Source: an uncultured Butyricicoccus sp. (GTDB lineage: Bacteria; Bacillota; Clostridia; Oscillospirales; Butyricicoccaceae). Taken from it: a stretch of 5,109 bases of DNA. The stretch covers positions 1 to 5,109 of the forward strand of contig USSI01000124.1 in the NCBI GenBank assembly GCA_900557315.1, written 5' to 3'. A program made the translations under genes and the position numbers. This document shows positions 1 through 5,074 of this stretch, piece by piece. Every line of letters starts with the position of its first letter. Within the stretch, counting starts at the first letter, position 1. Under the pieces are notes generated by a model that was not told the origin of the DNA, did not search any database, and saw only the letters and a program-made list of their open reading frames with translations.

Positions 1-166
1 TGCCGCTCAGGCAGTAATAAATTTCATAGCATTCATGGACATGCCGGAATTCCACACAGGTCTGGTCGAGCATGTCCGCGTAGTTGACCACAAAATCCAG
101 TGTTCCCATCGACATCCGGACCAGGTTGGGATTGTAAAACGGATAACGCTTCTGCTGATATTTCAT
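1..166 (-). CDS. AraC-family transcriptional regulator, N-terminal fragment (runs off the left edge)
   Basis: Reading the minus strand from an ATG at 166-164 gives 55 open codons to the window edge, beginning MKYQQKRYPFYNPN. Residues 41-55 read RHVHECYEIYYCLSG, which resembles the first metal/sugar-binding strand of the cupin-like sensor domain at the N-terminus of AraC/XylS regulators (pattern H-x-H-x-x-Y-E-I-Y-Y-x-x-x-G); H43 and H45 are the likely pocket residues. A GAGGAAAG ribosome binding site (183-176) lies 9 bases before the start, which supports this ATG. The gene is divergent from the symporter operon, the usual arrangement for a local activator of sugar-use genes. The C-terminal helix-turn-helix pair, the defining part of the family, lies outside the window, so the family call rests on the sensor segment and context only. 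Another cupin-containing regulator or a cupin enzyme is possible but less likely. Confidence 0.75.
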   Translation of the reverse strand, partial: MKYQQKRYPFYNPNLVRMSMGTLDFVVNYADMLDQTCVEFRHVHECYEIYYCLSG

Positions 167-175
167 ATGCTGTCT

Positions 176-183
176 CTTTCCTC
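176..183 (-). promoter_or_regulatory. Ribosome binding site of the AraC-type regulator
   Basis: The minus strand reads GAGGAAAG here, ending 9 bases before the ATG at 166. It is the best Shine-Dalgarno match near that start and decides the start codon of the truncated regulator gene. Confidence 0.7.
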
Positions 184-218
184 ATATCCTTGGATTACAT
201 ATCGTTATTACAGTTGCT

Positions 219-238
219 TTATCATATCTTATCATATT
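219..238. repeat. Tandem 10-base direct repeat TTATCATAT(C/T)
   Basis: Two adjacent copies, TTATCATATC and TTATCATATT, differ only in the last base. On the minus strand they form the two TATGAT boxes proposed as -10 elements of the regulator gene. A one-turn spacing could also mark a protein binding site. Confidence 0.6.
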
Positions 239-259
239 TCTTTCTGTGACAGAACAGAA
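221..259 (-). promoter_or_regulatory. Candidate promoter(s) of the AraC-type regulator, two overlapping -10 boxes
   Basis: On the minus strand TATGAT occurs at 236-231 and again at 226-221, each matching the -10 consensus TATAAT in five of six bases. For the first, TTCTGT at 259-254 lies 17 bases upstream but matches the -35 consensus poorly (two of six). Transcription would begin roughly 50-60 bases before the regulator ATG. The pairing is weak and the assignment tentative. Confidence 0.35.
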
Positions 260-343
260 TTTATGCAAAGTAATGTTTCAAAAAAGGCTAATTTTTCTGA
301 AATGATGTCCGTTTTCAGCACAATGTTAAAAGAATCACAAAAT

Positions 344-366
344 ATAAGCCGTTTTATGTGGCTTAT
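344..366. repeat. Perfect inverted repeat ATAAGCC-N9-GGCTTAT, possible operator
   Basis: Arms at 344-350 and 360-366 are exact reverse complements, with a 9-base spacer. No T-run follows, so it is not a terminator. It lies roughly 90-110 bases upstream of the best promoter candidate for the symporter operon, within the range of an activator site. AraC-type proteins usually bind direct rather than inverted repeats, so a second regulator is possible. Chance occurrence in AT-rich DNA cannot be excluded. Confidence 0.4.
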
Positions 367-456
367 GCACAATATCGAAATGCCTTGTCCGTCATATTGA
401 ATAAATACATCCAATTATAAAGACAAGTTTGTTGGTGGATATGTCTTTTTTGGGAA

Positions 457-486
457 TTGCCGGCCCGGATGTTCACCCGGTACAAT
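457..486 (+). promoter_or_regulatory. Candidate sigma-A promoter of the symporter-dehydrogenase-transketolase operon
   Basis: TTGCCG (457-462) and TACAAT (481-486) are separated by 18 bases; they match the -35 and -10 consensus in three and five of six positions. Transcription would start near 493, leaving a leader of about 70 bases. The pair is embedded in an imperfect inverted repeat (ATTG-CCGG at 456-463, CCGG-TA-CAAT at 477-486), so it could also be an operator. The weak -35 fits a promoter needing an activator. An alternative -10, TATAAA at 416-421, has no good -35. Confidence 0.4.
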
Positions 487-554
487 AGAGCCACCAAAAC
501 AGAAAGCCAGAGGAAAGGGGGGCGGCACGATCTGGCAGCCTGCAAAAAGAAGAA

Positions 555-561
555 GAGGAGG
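555..561 (+). promoter_or_regulatory. Ribosome binding site of the symporter gene with two possible starts
   Basis: GAGGAGG at 555-561 is a near-perfect Shine-Dalgarno sequence. It is only 3 bases from the ATG at 565 and 12 bases from the in-frame ATG at 574, so both starts have imperfect spacing. The annotated start is the upstream one; the true N-terminus may be three residues shorter. Confidence 0.75.
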
Positions 562-564
562 TAA

Positions 565-2007
565 ATGTCTGCTATGAACCACAATCCCAAGGATCCTGCA
601 AGCTGGGAAAAAACGTCCTCCCAGTTTGGTTATTACAAGTTGCCGAAAAAAGAAGTATGGGGTTATTCCTCGATTGACTTTGCAATGAATCTGGTGTTCC
701 AGTGCATTGCACTTTACATCAGCTATTTTTACACGGATATTTTCGGCCTGCAGCCCGGACATGTCGCCGTTATTTTTGCGGTGTCCCGTATCTGGGACGC
801 GATCAACGACCCGATGATGGGCACGATCTGTGAACGCCTCCAGCCGAAGAAGGGCAAGTACTGGGTGTACATCCGCTGGGGTGCGGTCCCGTTCGGCCTG
901 GCTGCGGTCCTGACCTACACCACGCCGAATATGAGCTACGGCCTGAAAATCGTCTGGGCGCTGATTACCTATAACCTGCTGAACATGCTGTATACCTTTA
1001 TCATCCAGCCGTACATTTCTGCGGCTTCCCTGATGACCAACGACCAGAGCGAGCGCACCCGCCTGCAATCGACCCGCATGACGCTGGCGCAGGCCGGCGG
1101 CGTTGTATGCGCAATCATGCTGCCCGAGCTGTCCGGTTTCTTCTCGCAGTACATGACGCTGGCGCAGGGCTACATGGTCACTACCATCATCATGGCAGTC
1201 ATTATGGTGGTCATCCTCCTGTGGGGTTCGAGCCAGATCGTAGAACGCATCCCGCCCCAGCCGGTTGACCCGAACAACAAGGCCAACATCAAGGACGTCT
1301 TTTACCTGCTGTTCCGTGTCGGCCCGGTATTCGTCACCTTTATCCTGTTCCTGGGCGTTTACACCATGAGCCAGGTACAGTCCACGATGGGCGCTTATTA
1401 CATCAATTATTACGCAAACCGCGGCGATATGCTTTCCTGGTTCTCCATGATTATGATGCTGTTCTCGGTCATCGGCGTACCGTGCGTGCCGTTCCTGGTC
1501 AAGCGCCTGCATAAGAAGGGCACGGTCATGTGCGGCCTTGCCATTGCGGGCATTGGCTGCCTGATGCTGTACCTGATGCCGACCACCGCCATCACCGGCA
1601 TGATGGTCTCCCGCGCGATCACCGGCTATGGCTACGGCATCCTGATGGGCATCTGCTGGTCGGTTATCACAGACCCGGTGGAATATGCGGACTGGAAAAC
1701 CGGCAAGCGCTATACCGCGATTGTCATGACGCTGGTCGGCCTGGGCATCAAATTCTCCATGATTATCGGCGGCTCGCTGCCGACCGCAGTACTGGAAGCG
1801 ACCGGCTATGTTGCAAACCAGGCGCAGAACGAAGCGACCCTGAGCGCAATCCGCATGATGACCACGCTCCTGCCGCTGGCAGCGGTTGTGGTGGCCATGC
1901 TGGTCTATGGCCTGTTCTATCACCTGAACGAAGAAAAAATCAGCCAGATTCAGAAGGAGATTGCCGAGCGCAACGCCGCGCGCGAGATGCAGAAGGCAGC
2001 TAAGTAA
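565..2007 (+). CDS. GPH-family (glycoside-pentoside-hexuronide):cation symporter
   Basis: A 480-residue inner-membrane transporter of the usual length for the MelB/XylP/YicJ family within the major facilitator fold; such proteins import sugars or glycosides with Na+ or H+. About twelve hydrophobic segments are visible (roughly 34-56, 66-82, 101-120, 127-149, 172-190, 202-222, 246-268, 288-312, 320-340, 342-368, 384-410, 430-453), followed by a charged cytoplasmic tail. Family motifs are R75-x-W-D78-A-x-N81-D82-P83-x-x-G86 after helix I, G97-K98 in the following loop, and D370-P-V-E-Y-x-D375 with T379-G-K-R382 near helix XI. D38, D78 and D82 line up with MelB D19, D55 and D59 (from memory of MelB). 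The position of MelB D124 appears to be I147, next to Q148, so substrate recognition should differ from melibiose transport. It is first in the operon. The substrate cannot be named; a hexuronide, pentoside or related compound is the family expectation. Confidence 0.9.
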   Translation: MSAMNHNPKDPASWEKTSSQFGYYKLPKKEVWGYSSIDFAMNLVFQCIALYISYFYTDIFGLQPGHVAVIFAVSRIWDAINDPMMGTICERLQPKKGKYWVYIRWGAVPFGLAAVLTYTTPNMSYGLKIVWALITYNLLNMLYTFIIQPYISAASLMTNDQSERTRLQSTRMTLAQAGGVVCAIMLPELSGFFSQYMTLAQGYMVTTIIMAVIMVVILLWGSSQIVERIPPQPVDPNNKANIKDVFYLLFRVGPVFVTFILFLGVYTMSQVQSTMGAYYINYYANRGDMLSWFSMIMMLFSVIGVPCVPFLVKRLHKKGTVMCGLAIAGIGCLMLYLMPTTAITGMMVSRAITGYGYGILMGICWSVITDPVEYADWKTGKRYTAIVMTLVGLGIKFSMIIGGSLPTAVLEATGYVANQAQNEATLSAIRMMTTLLPLAAVVVAMLVYGLFYHLNEEKISQIQKEIAERNAAREMQKAAK

Positions 2008-2039
2008 ACCATTTTTCATCAGAGAGGAGATATCGAGCA

Positions 2040-3104
2040 ATGAAAGTTGTATGCGCAACCCGAGTGGGCAACATGAAGGACCCGAATCCGGAAACCCGCG
2101 GCACGGTAGGCATTGTGGATATGCCGATTAAGGAGCTGAAGGATGACGAGGTGCTCATTAAGGTGGCTTATTGCGGCATCTGCGGCAGCGACCCGCACGT
2201 GGTGGACGGCTGCTTCAACAAACCGGAGGATGCGCCGTTCGGCATTGGCCATGAGATGTCCGGCGTCATCGAAAAGCTGGGCAAAAACGCCACTGCCAAG
2301 GGGCTTAAGGTCGGCGACCGCGTCGGCGGCAACTTCCTGGGCTACTGCGGCAAATGCTATCAGTGCTCGATCGGCCATCCGGAGTACTGCACGGATATCG
2401 GCAACGAGCCGTGCATGGCCGAATATGTCGTCTGGAACGAATCCCAGGTCTGCAAACTGCCCGAGGGCGTCAGCCTGCGGGAGGGCAGCCTGATGGAGCC
2501 TCTCTCGATTGCCGTGCGCGCCATGGATAAGGCGGGCATGCAGGTCGGCAAGCGTGTGCTGATCTCGGGCGGCGGCCCGATCGGCCAGCTGTGCGCGCAG
2601 CTTGCGGCCAAGTTCGGCGCGGCTGAGCTGACCCTGTCCGAGCCGGTTGAGAGCCGCTGCGAGCTGGCGAAAAAGATCGGCGTAGAGCATATCATCAACC
2701 CGATCACCGAGGATGTGTACGAGCGGGCCATGGAGATCACGAACGGCCTGGGCTACGACGTCATCATTGAGTGTTCCGCAGTGCCGAGCGCGGCCGAAAC
2801 CATGCTCAAGTGCACGGCAAAATACGCGAACCTGCTGTATGTCGCGCAGTTCCCGACCGATTACGAGCTTCCGCTCAACCTGTTTGAATACTGCTATATG
2901 CGTCAGGTCAACATCACCGGCATGTACTGCGCGCATTTCAACTTCGAGCGCACCGCAGAATACCTCAAATATGTCGATCTGTCCGCCTTTACGTCGGATG
3001 AACAGGTGTATGACATTGACGACGTCGAAGAGGCGTTTGCCATGCATCTGACCAGCAAATACCCCAAAATCCTGATTCGCTGCAATAAATTTGAGGGCGA
3101 ATAA
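2040..3104 (+). CDS. Zinc-dependent medium-chain alcohol/polyol dehydrogenase (sorbitol/threonine dehydrogenase type)
   Basis: The 354-residue protein is typical in length for the zinc-binding MDR family, which oxidises a secondary alcohol to a ketone (or the reverse) with NAD(P). The GroES-like catalytic domain shows CGICGSD with C48 as first catalytic-zinc ligand, G70-H71-E72, and E153 in the MEP motif. A structural-zinc lobe carries C103, C106, C109 and C117. The Rossmann domain has the nucleotide loop G177-G-G-P-I-G182, and an acidic residue, E201, at the end of its second strand, which favours NAD over NADP. AGAGAGGAG at 2021-2029 lies about 10 bases before the start, and the gap to the symporter is 32 bases without a terminator. 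Context suggests cytosolic oxidation of an imported polyol, sugar or sugar acid to a ketose-like product used by the transketolase encoded next. Exact substrate unknown. Confidence 0.88.
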   Translation: MKVVCATRVGNMKDPNPETRGTVGIVDMPIKELKDDEVLIKVAYCGICGSDPHVVDGCFNKPEDAPFGIGHEMSGVIEKLGKNATAKGLKVGDRVGGNFLGYCGKCYQCSIGHPEYCTDIGNEPCMAEYVVWNESQVCKLPEGVSLREGSLMEPLSIAVRAMDKAGMQVGKRVLISGGGPIGQLCAQLAAKFGAAELTLSEPVESRCELAKKIGVEHIINPITEDVYERAMEITNGLGYDVIIECSAVPSAAETMLKCTAKYANLLYVAQFPTDYELPLNLFEYCYMRQVNITGMYCAHFNFERTAEYLKYVDLSAFTSDEQVYDIDDVEEAFAMHLTSKYPKILIRCNKFEGE

Positions 3105-3128
3105 ACCAAACGGAAAGGATGAGCCAAA

Positions 3129-3989
3129 ATGAGTGTTAAACTGCAAACCATCGCGGAGCTGGAGGACAAGTGTGTGGACATCCGCTCCAACCTGCTCAAC
3201 TTCATTTACCGCATCGGTATGGGACATCTGGGCGGCGAGCTGTCCATCGTGGAAATGACAGTCGCCCTGTACTACAAGTATCTGAACTATGACGTAATGG
3301 ACCCGCACAAGGAAGGCCGCGACCGCTTCATCCTGTCCAAGGGTCACTGCTCGGAAACGCTGTACACGATTTTCTCCGATCAGGGCGCCTACACGCAGGA
3401 CTACATGGTGGAGCATTTTGAAAGCCTGGATACCTACAAGTTCGGTATGCACTCCAACCGTAAAAAGTGCCCGCAGATCGAGGTTTCCGCCGGTTCGCTC
3501 GGCCACGGCCTGCCGATCGCAGTCGGCTATGCGCTCGGCGCGCGTTACCGCAAGGAAAATTACCGCGTCATCGTCATGATCGGCGACGGCGAGTTCGACG
3601 AGGGCACCAACTGGGAGGCGCTGATGTCGGGCGGCCACTACAAACTCAACAACCTGGTATGCATCCTGGATAAAAACCAGCTCCAGATGACCGGCAACAC
3701 CCGCCAGATCATGAATATCGACCCGGTTGCCGACAAGGTGCGCGCGTTCGGCTGGAACGTCATAGAAATCGAGGACGGCAACGACATGGCACAGGTATGC
3801 GCGGCGCTCGATCAGCTGCCCCCGCTCGATTATTCCAAGGAAGCCAAGCCGACCTTTATCATTTCCAACACGGTAAAGGGCAAGGGCGTTTCCTTCATGG
3901 AAGGCAACCACAAATGGCACGGCGGCGGCATCGGCGAGGAAGACCTCAAGATTGCGCTCGCAGACGTTGCAAAAATGAGAAAGGCGTGA
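3129..3989 (+). CDS. Transketolase N-terminal subunit (thiamine diphosphate-binding half)
   Basis: A 286-residue protein matching the N-terminal half of a split transketolase, the pyrophosphate-binding (PP) domain. It carries G32-H33-L-G-G-E-L-S39, S70-K-G-H73, G122-S-L-G-H-G-L128, the thiamine-diphosphate/Mg motif G152-D153-G154 through N183, E158-G159 and E163-A164, and H264 in a WHG motif near the end. H33, H73, H108 and H264 correspond to the active-site histidines H30, H69, H103 and H263 of yeast transketolase (from memory). Two spots differ from housekeeping enzymes: LGHG in place of LGQG, and MHS around H108 in place of GHP. AAAGGAT (3114-3120) is 8 bases before the ATG, and the gap to the dehydrogenase is 24 bases. 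It should form a heterotetramer with the next gene product and transfer a two-carbon ketol unit between sugars. Its divergent motifs suggest a catabolic specialist rather than the pentose-phosphate enzyme. Confidence 0.9.
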   Translation: MSVKLQTIAELEDKCVDIRSNLLNFIYRIGMGHLGGELSIVEMTVALYYKYLNYDVMDPHKEGRDRFILSKGHCSETLYTIFSDQGAYTQDYMVEHFESLDTYKFGMHSNRKKCPQIEVSAGSLGHGLPIAVGYALGARYRKENYRVIVMIGDGEFDEGTNWEALMSGGHYKLNNLVCILDKNQLQMTGNTRQIMNIDPVADKVRAFGWNVIEIEDGNDMAQVCAALDQLPPLDYSKEAKPTFIISNTVKGKGVSFMEGNHKWHGGGIGEEDLKIALADVAKMRKA

Positions 3990-3995
3990 TGATCT

Positions 3996-4970
3996 ATGGC
4001 AGCGAAAACAACGTATGATTTTGACATGATGCTCTCCAACGCCCGCGAAGCCTACGGCGAGGAGCTTTACAAGATGGCCTGCGAAGGCAAGGACTTCGTA
4101 TTTACCTATTCGGATAACGTGGCGCCCTCATCCTCGGCGGGCAAGCTGCTGAAAGAATTCCCGGAACGCTGCTTTAACTTCGGCATTGCCGAACCCGATC
4201 AGGTGGGCGCTTCCGCCGGCCTTGCACTCTCCGGCTGCACGGTGTTCTCCCAGGTGTTCGGCCCGTTCCTGCCCCTGCGCGCGGCCGATCAGATTCACAC
4301 GGATATCGCGTACAACGATGTCAATGTCCGTCTGATCGGCACGCACTCGGGCGTAACCGCAGGCGGCGGCCCGACCCATAACGACATCGCGGACCTCGCG
4401 CTTTACCGCGCCATCCCGAACCTCACGGTCGTTGTACCGGCGGACGCCAACCAGTGCTGCAAGTTTATCCGGCAGTCGATGGACTTTGTCGGCCCGATGA
4501 TTATCCGCATTGACCGCGCAGGTTCGCCGAACGTCTATGCGGAGGACTACGACCTGACCATTGGCAAGGCAATCGAAACCATGGAGGGCACGGACGCCTA
4601 CATCATCTCCTGCGGCTCCAACCTGTACGAGTGCCTGATGGCGGCCAAGATGATGAAGGAAAAACACGGCGCGAGCATCGGCATCCTGGATATGCATACC
4701 ATCAAGCCGCTCGATACGGACGCGATCCTGCGCGTTGCGCAGAAGACCGGCAACATCGTCACCGTAGAGGACCACTCCATCAACGGCGGCCTGGGCGGCG
4801 CGGTAGCGGAAGTCCTGTGCGAATCGAGCTACAAGGGCAACTTCAAGCGTGTGGGCATGCCGGATGAATTCGCGGTGCTCGGTGCGGTGGATGAAATTTA
4901 TCACTACTACCATATGGACCGCGACGGCATTGTCGAAGCGCTGGAGCGTATGCTGAACCTTGCGAAATAA
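3996..4970 (+). CDS. Transketolase C-terminal subunit (pyrimidine-binding half)
   Basis: A 324-residue partner of the preceding gene: pyrimidine (Pyr) domain about 1-175 and transketolase C-terminal domain about 185-320. The segment F60-N-F-G-I-A-E-P-D-Q69 contains E66, the glutamate that activates the thiamine aminopyrimidine ring. F88, F91 and R95 follow in the cofactor-pocket helix. H117, H128, R17 and R174 match substrate or phosphate contacts H469, H481, R359 and R528 of yeast transketolase (from memory). The usual GEDGPTH loop is instead A122-G-G-G-P-T-H128, one residue shorter overall, so the acceptor-sensing aspartate (yeast D477) is missing. The C domain has T253-V-E-D-H in its usual place. 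The start lies 6 bases after the upstream stop, with a weak GAGAAAGG (3977-3984), so translational coupling is likely. An ATG overlapping that stop at 3989 is in the wrong frame. Function is inferred jointly with the N subunit. Confidence 0.9.
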   Translation: MAAKTTYDFDMMLSNAREAYGEELYKMACEGKDFVFTYSDNVAPSSSAGKLLKEFPERCFNFGIAEPDQVGASAGLALSGCTVFSQVFGPFLPLRAADQIHTDIAYNDVNVRLIGTHSGVTAGGGPTHNDIADLALYRAIPNLTVVVPADANQCCKFIRQSMDFVGPMIIRIDRAGSPNVYAEDYDLTIGKAIETMEGTDAYIISCGSNLYECLMAAKMMKEKHGASIGILDMHTIKPLDTDAILRVAQKTGNIVTVEDHSINGGLGGAVAEVLCESSYKGNFKRVGMPDEFAVLGAVDEIYHYYHMDRDGIVEALERMLNLAK

Positions 4971-4982
4971 TTTGCAGCAAAC

Positions 4983-5014
4983 TGCGGGGCGCGCGGTGCT
5001 GTGCGCGTCCCGCA
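4983..5014 (+). other. Strong GC-rich intergenic stem-loop without a T-tract
   Basis: Positions 4983-4994 pair with 5003-5014 to form a 12-base-pair stem with a single G-U pair and an 8-base loop. It begins 12 bases after the transketolase C-subunit stop. The following bases (TCCCTCATGAC) contain no T-run, so it does not look like a standard intrinsic terminator. It may protect the 3' end of the upstream message, act as a processing site, or reduce read-through. Confidence 0.7.
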
Positions 5015-5024
5015 TCCCTCATGA

Positions 5025-5051
5025 CAGCAGAAAAGCTTTGCCGGACTGCTG
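5025..5051 (+). other. Small stem-loop CAGCAG/CTGCTG just upstream of the next gene's ribosome binding site
   Basis: CAGCAG (5025-5030) and CTGCTG (5046-5051) are exact inverted repeats around a 15-base loop that contains the palindrome AAAGCTTT. The stem ends a few bases before AAAGGA (5055-5060). It could influence translation of the next gene, but a six-pair stem may also be chance. Confidence 0.4.
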
Positions 5052-5074
5052 AAGAAAGGAAAGTGGTTGAAACT

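Larger units (their letters stand above)
167..564. promoter_or_regulatory. Divergent intergenic control region between regulator and symporter operon
   Basis: About 400 bases without a convincing gene separate the two divergent starts. The part nearest the regulator (about 180-420) is AT-rich; the part nearest the symporter (about 455-540) is GC-rich and would be mostly the 5' leader. Seen in order: tandem 10-mers at 219-238, a 13-base palindrome TTCTG-TGA-CAGAA (242-254), an AT-rich imperfect inverted repeat (276-302), a perfect 7-base inverted repeat ATAAGCC/GGCTTAT (344-366), a promoter-like pair at 457-486, and a small inverted repeat GCCAGA/TCTGGC (506-536). The short reading frames here lack ribosome binding sites and plausible protein sequence. 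AraC-type activator sites are expected in such a region, but none can be assigned from sequence alone. Confidence 0.7.

Noticed and set aside
35..400. Plus-strand frame across the regulator start and control region (121 codons)
   Set aside because: It lacks a ribosome binding site, its first part is antisense to the AraC-type gene, and the rest is translated AT-rich non-coding DNA.
419..451. AAAGACA/TGTCTTT hairpin followed by a short T-run, resembling a terminator or attenuator
   Set aside because: The seven-pair stem is AT-rich with a 16-base loop and uses part of the T-run itself, so it would be weak. It also lies upstream of the best promoter candidate. It would matter only if transcription begins before about 415.
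415..2058. Long open frame on the minus strand, antisense to the symporter (547 codons)
   Set aside because: It is a shadow of codon use with few stops in the opposite frame. The protein is rich in His, Arg, Asp and Gln without domain motifs, it runs into the control region, and the plus-strand gene has clear family motifs.
2019..3920. Long open frame on the minus strand, antisense to the dehydrogenase and transketolase N subunit (633 codons)
   Set aside because: It spans two well-supported plus-strand genes and their junction, shows no recognisable domains, and is explained by GC-rich third positions in the real genes. Translation evidence would be needed to revive it.
3989..4018. ATG overlapping the transketolase N-subunit stop codon as a coupled start for the next gene
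   Set aside because: That frame ends after nine codons; the transketolase C subunit is in the frame of the ATG at 3996.
4128..5015. Open frame on the minus strand, antisense to the transketolase C subunit
   Set aside because: Same compositional shadow; no motifs, and it would start inside the strong hairpin.
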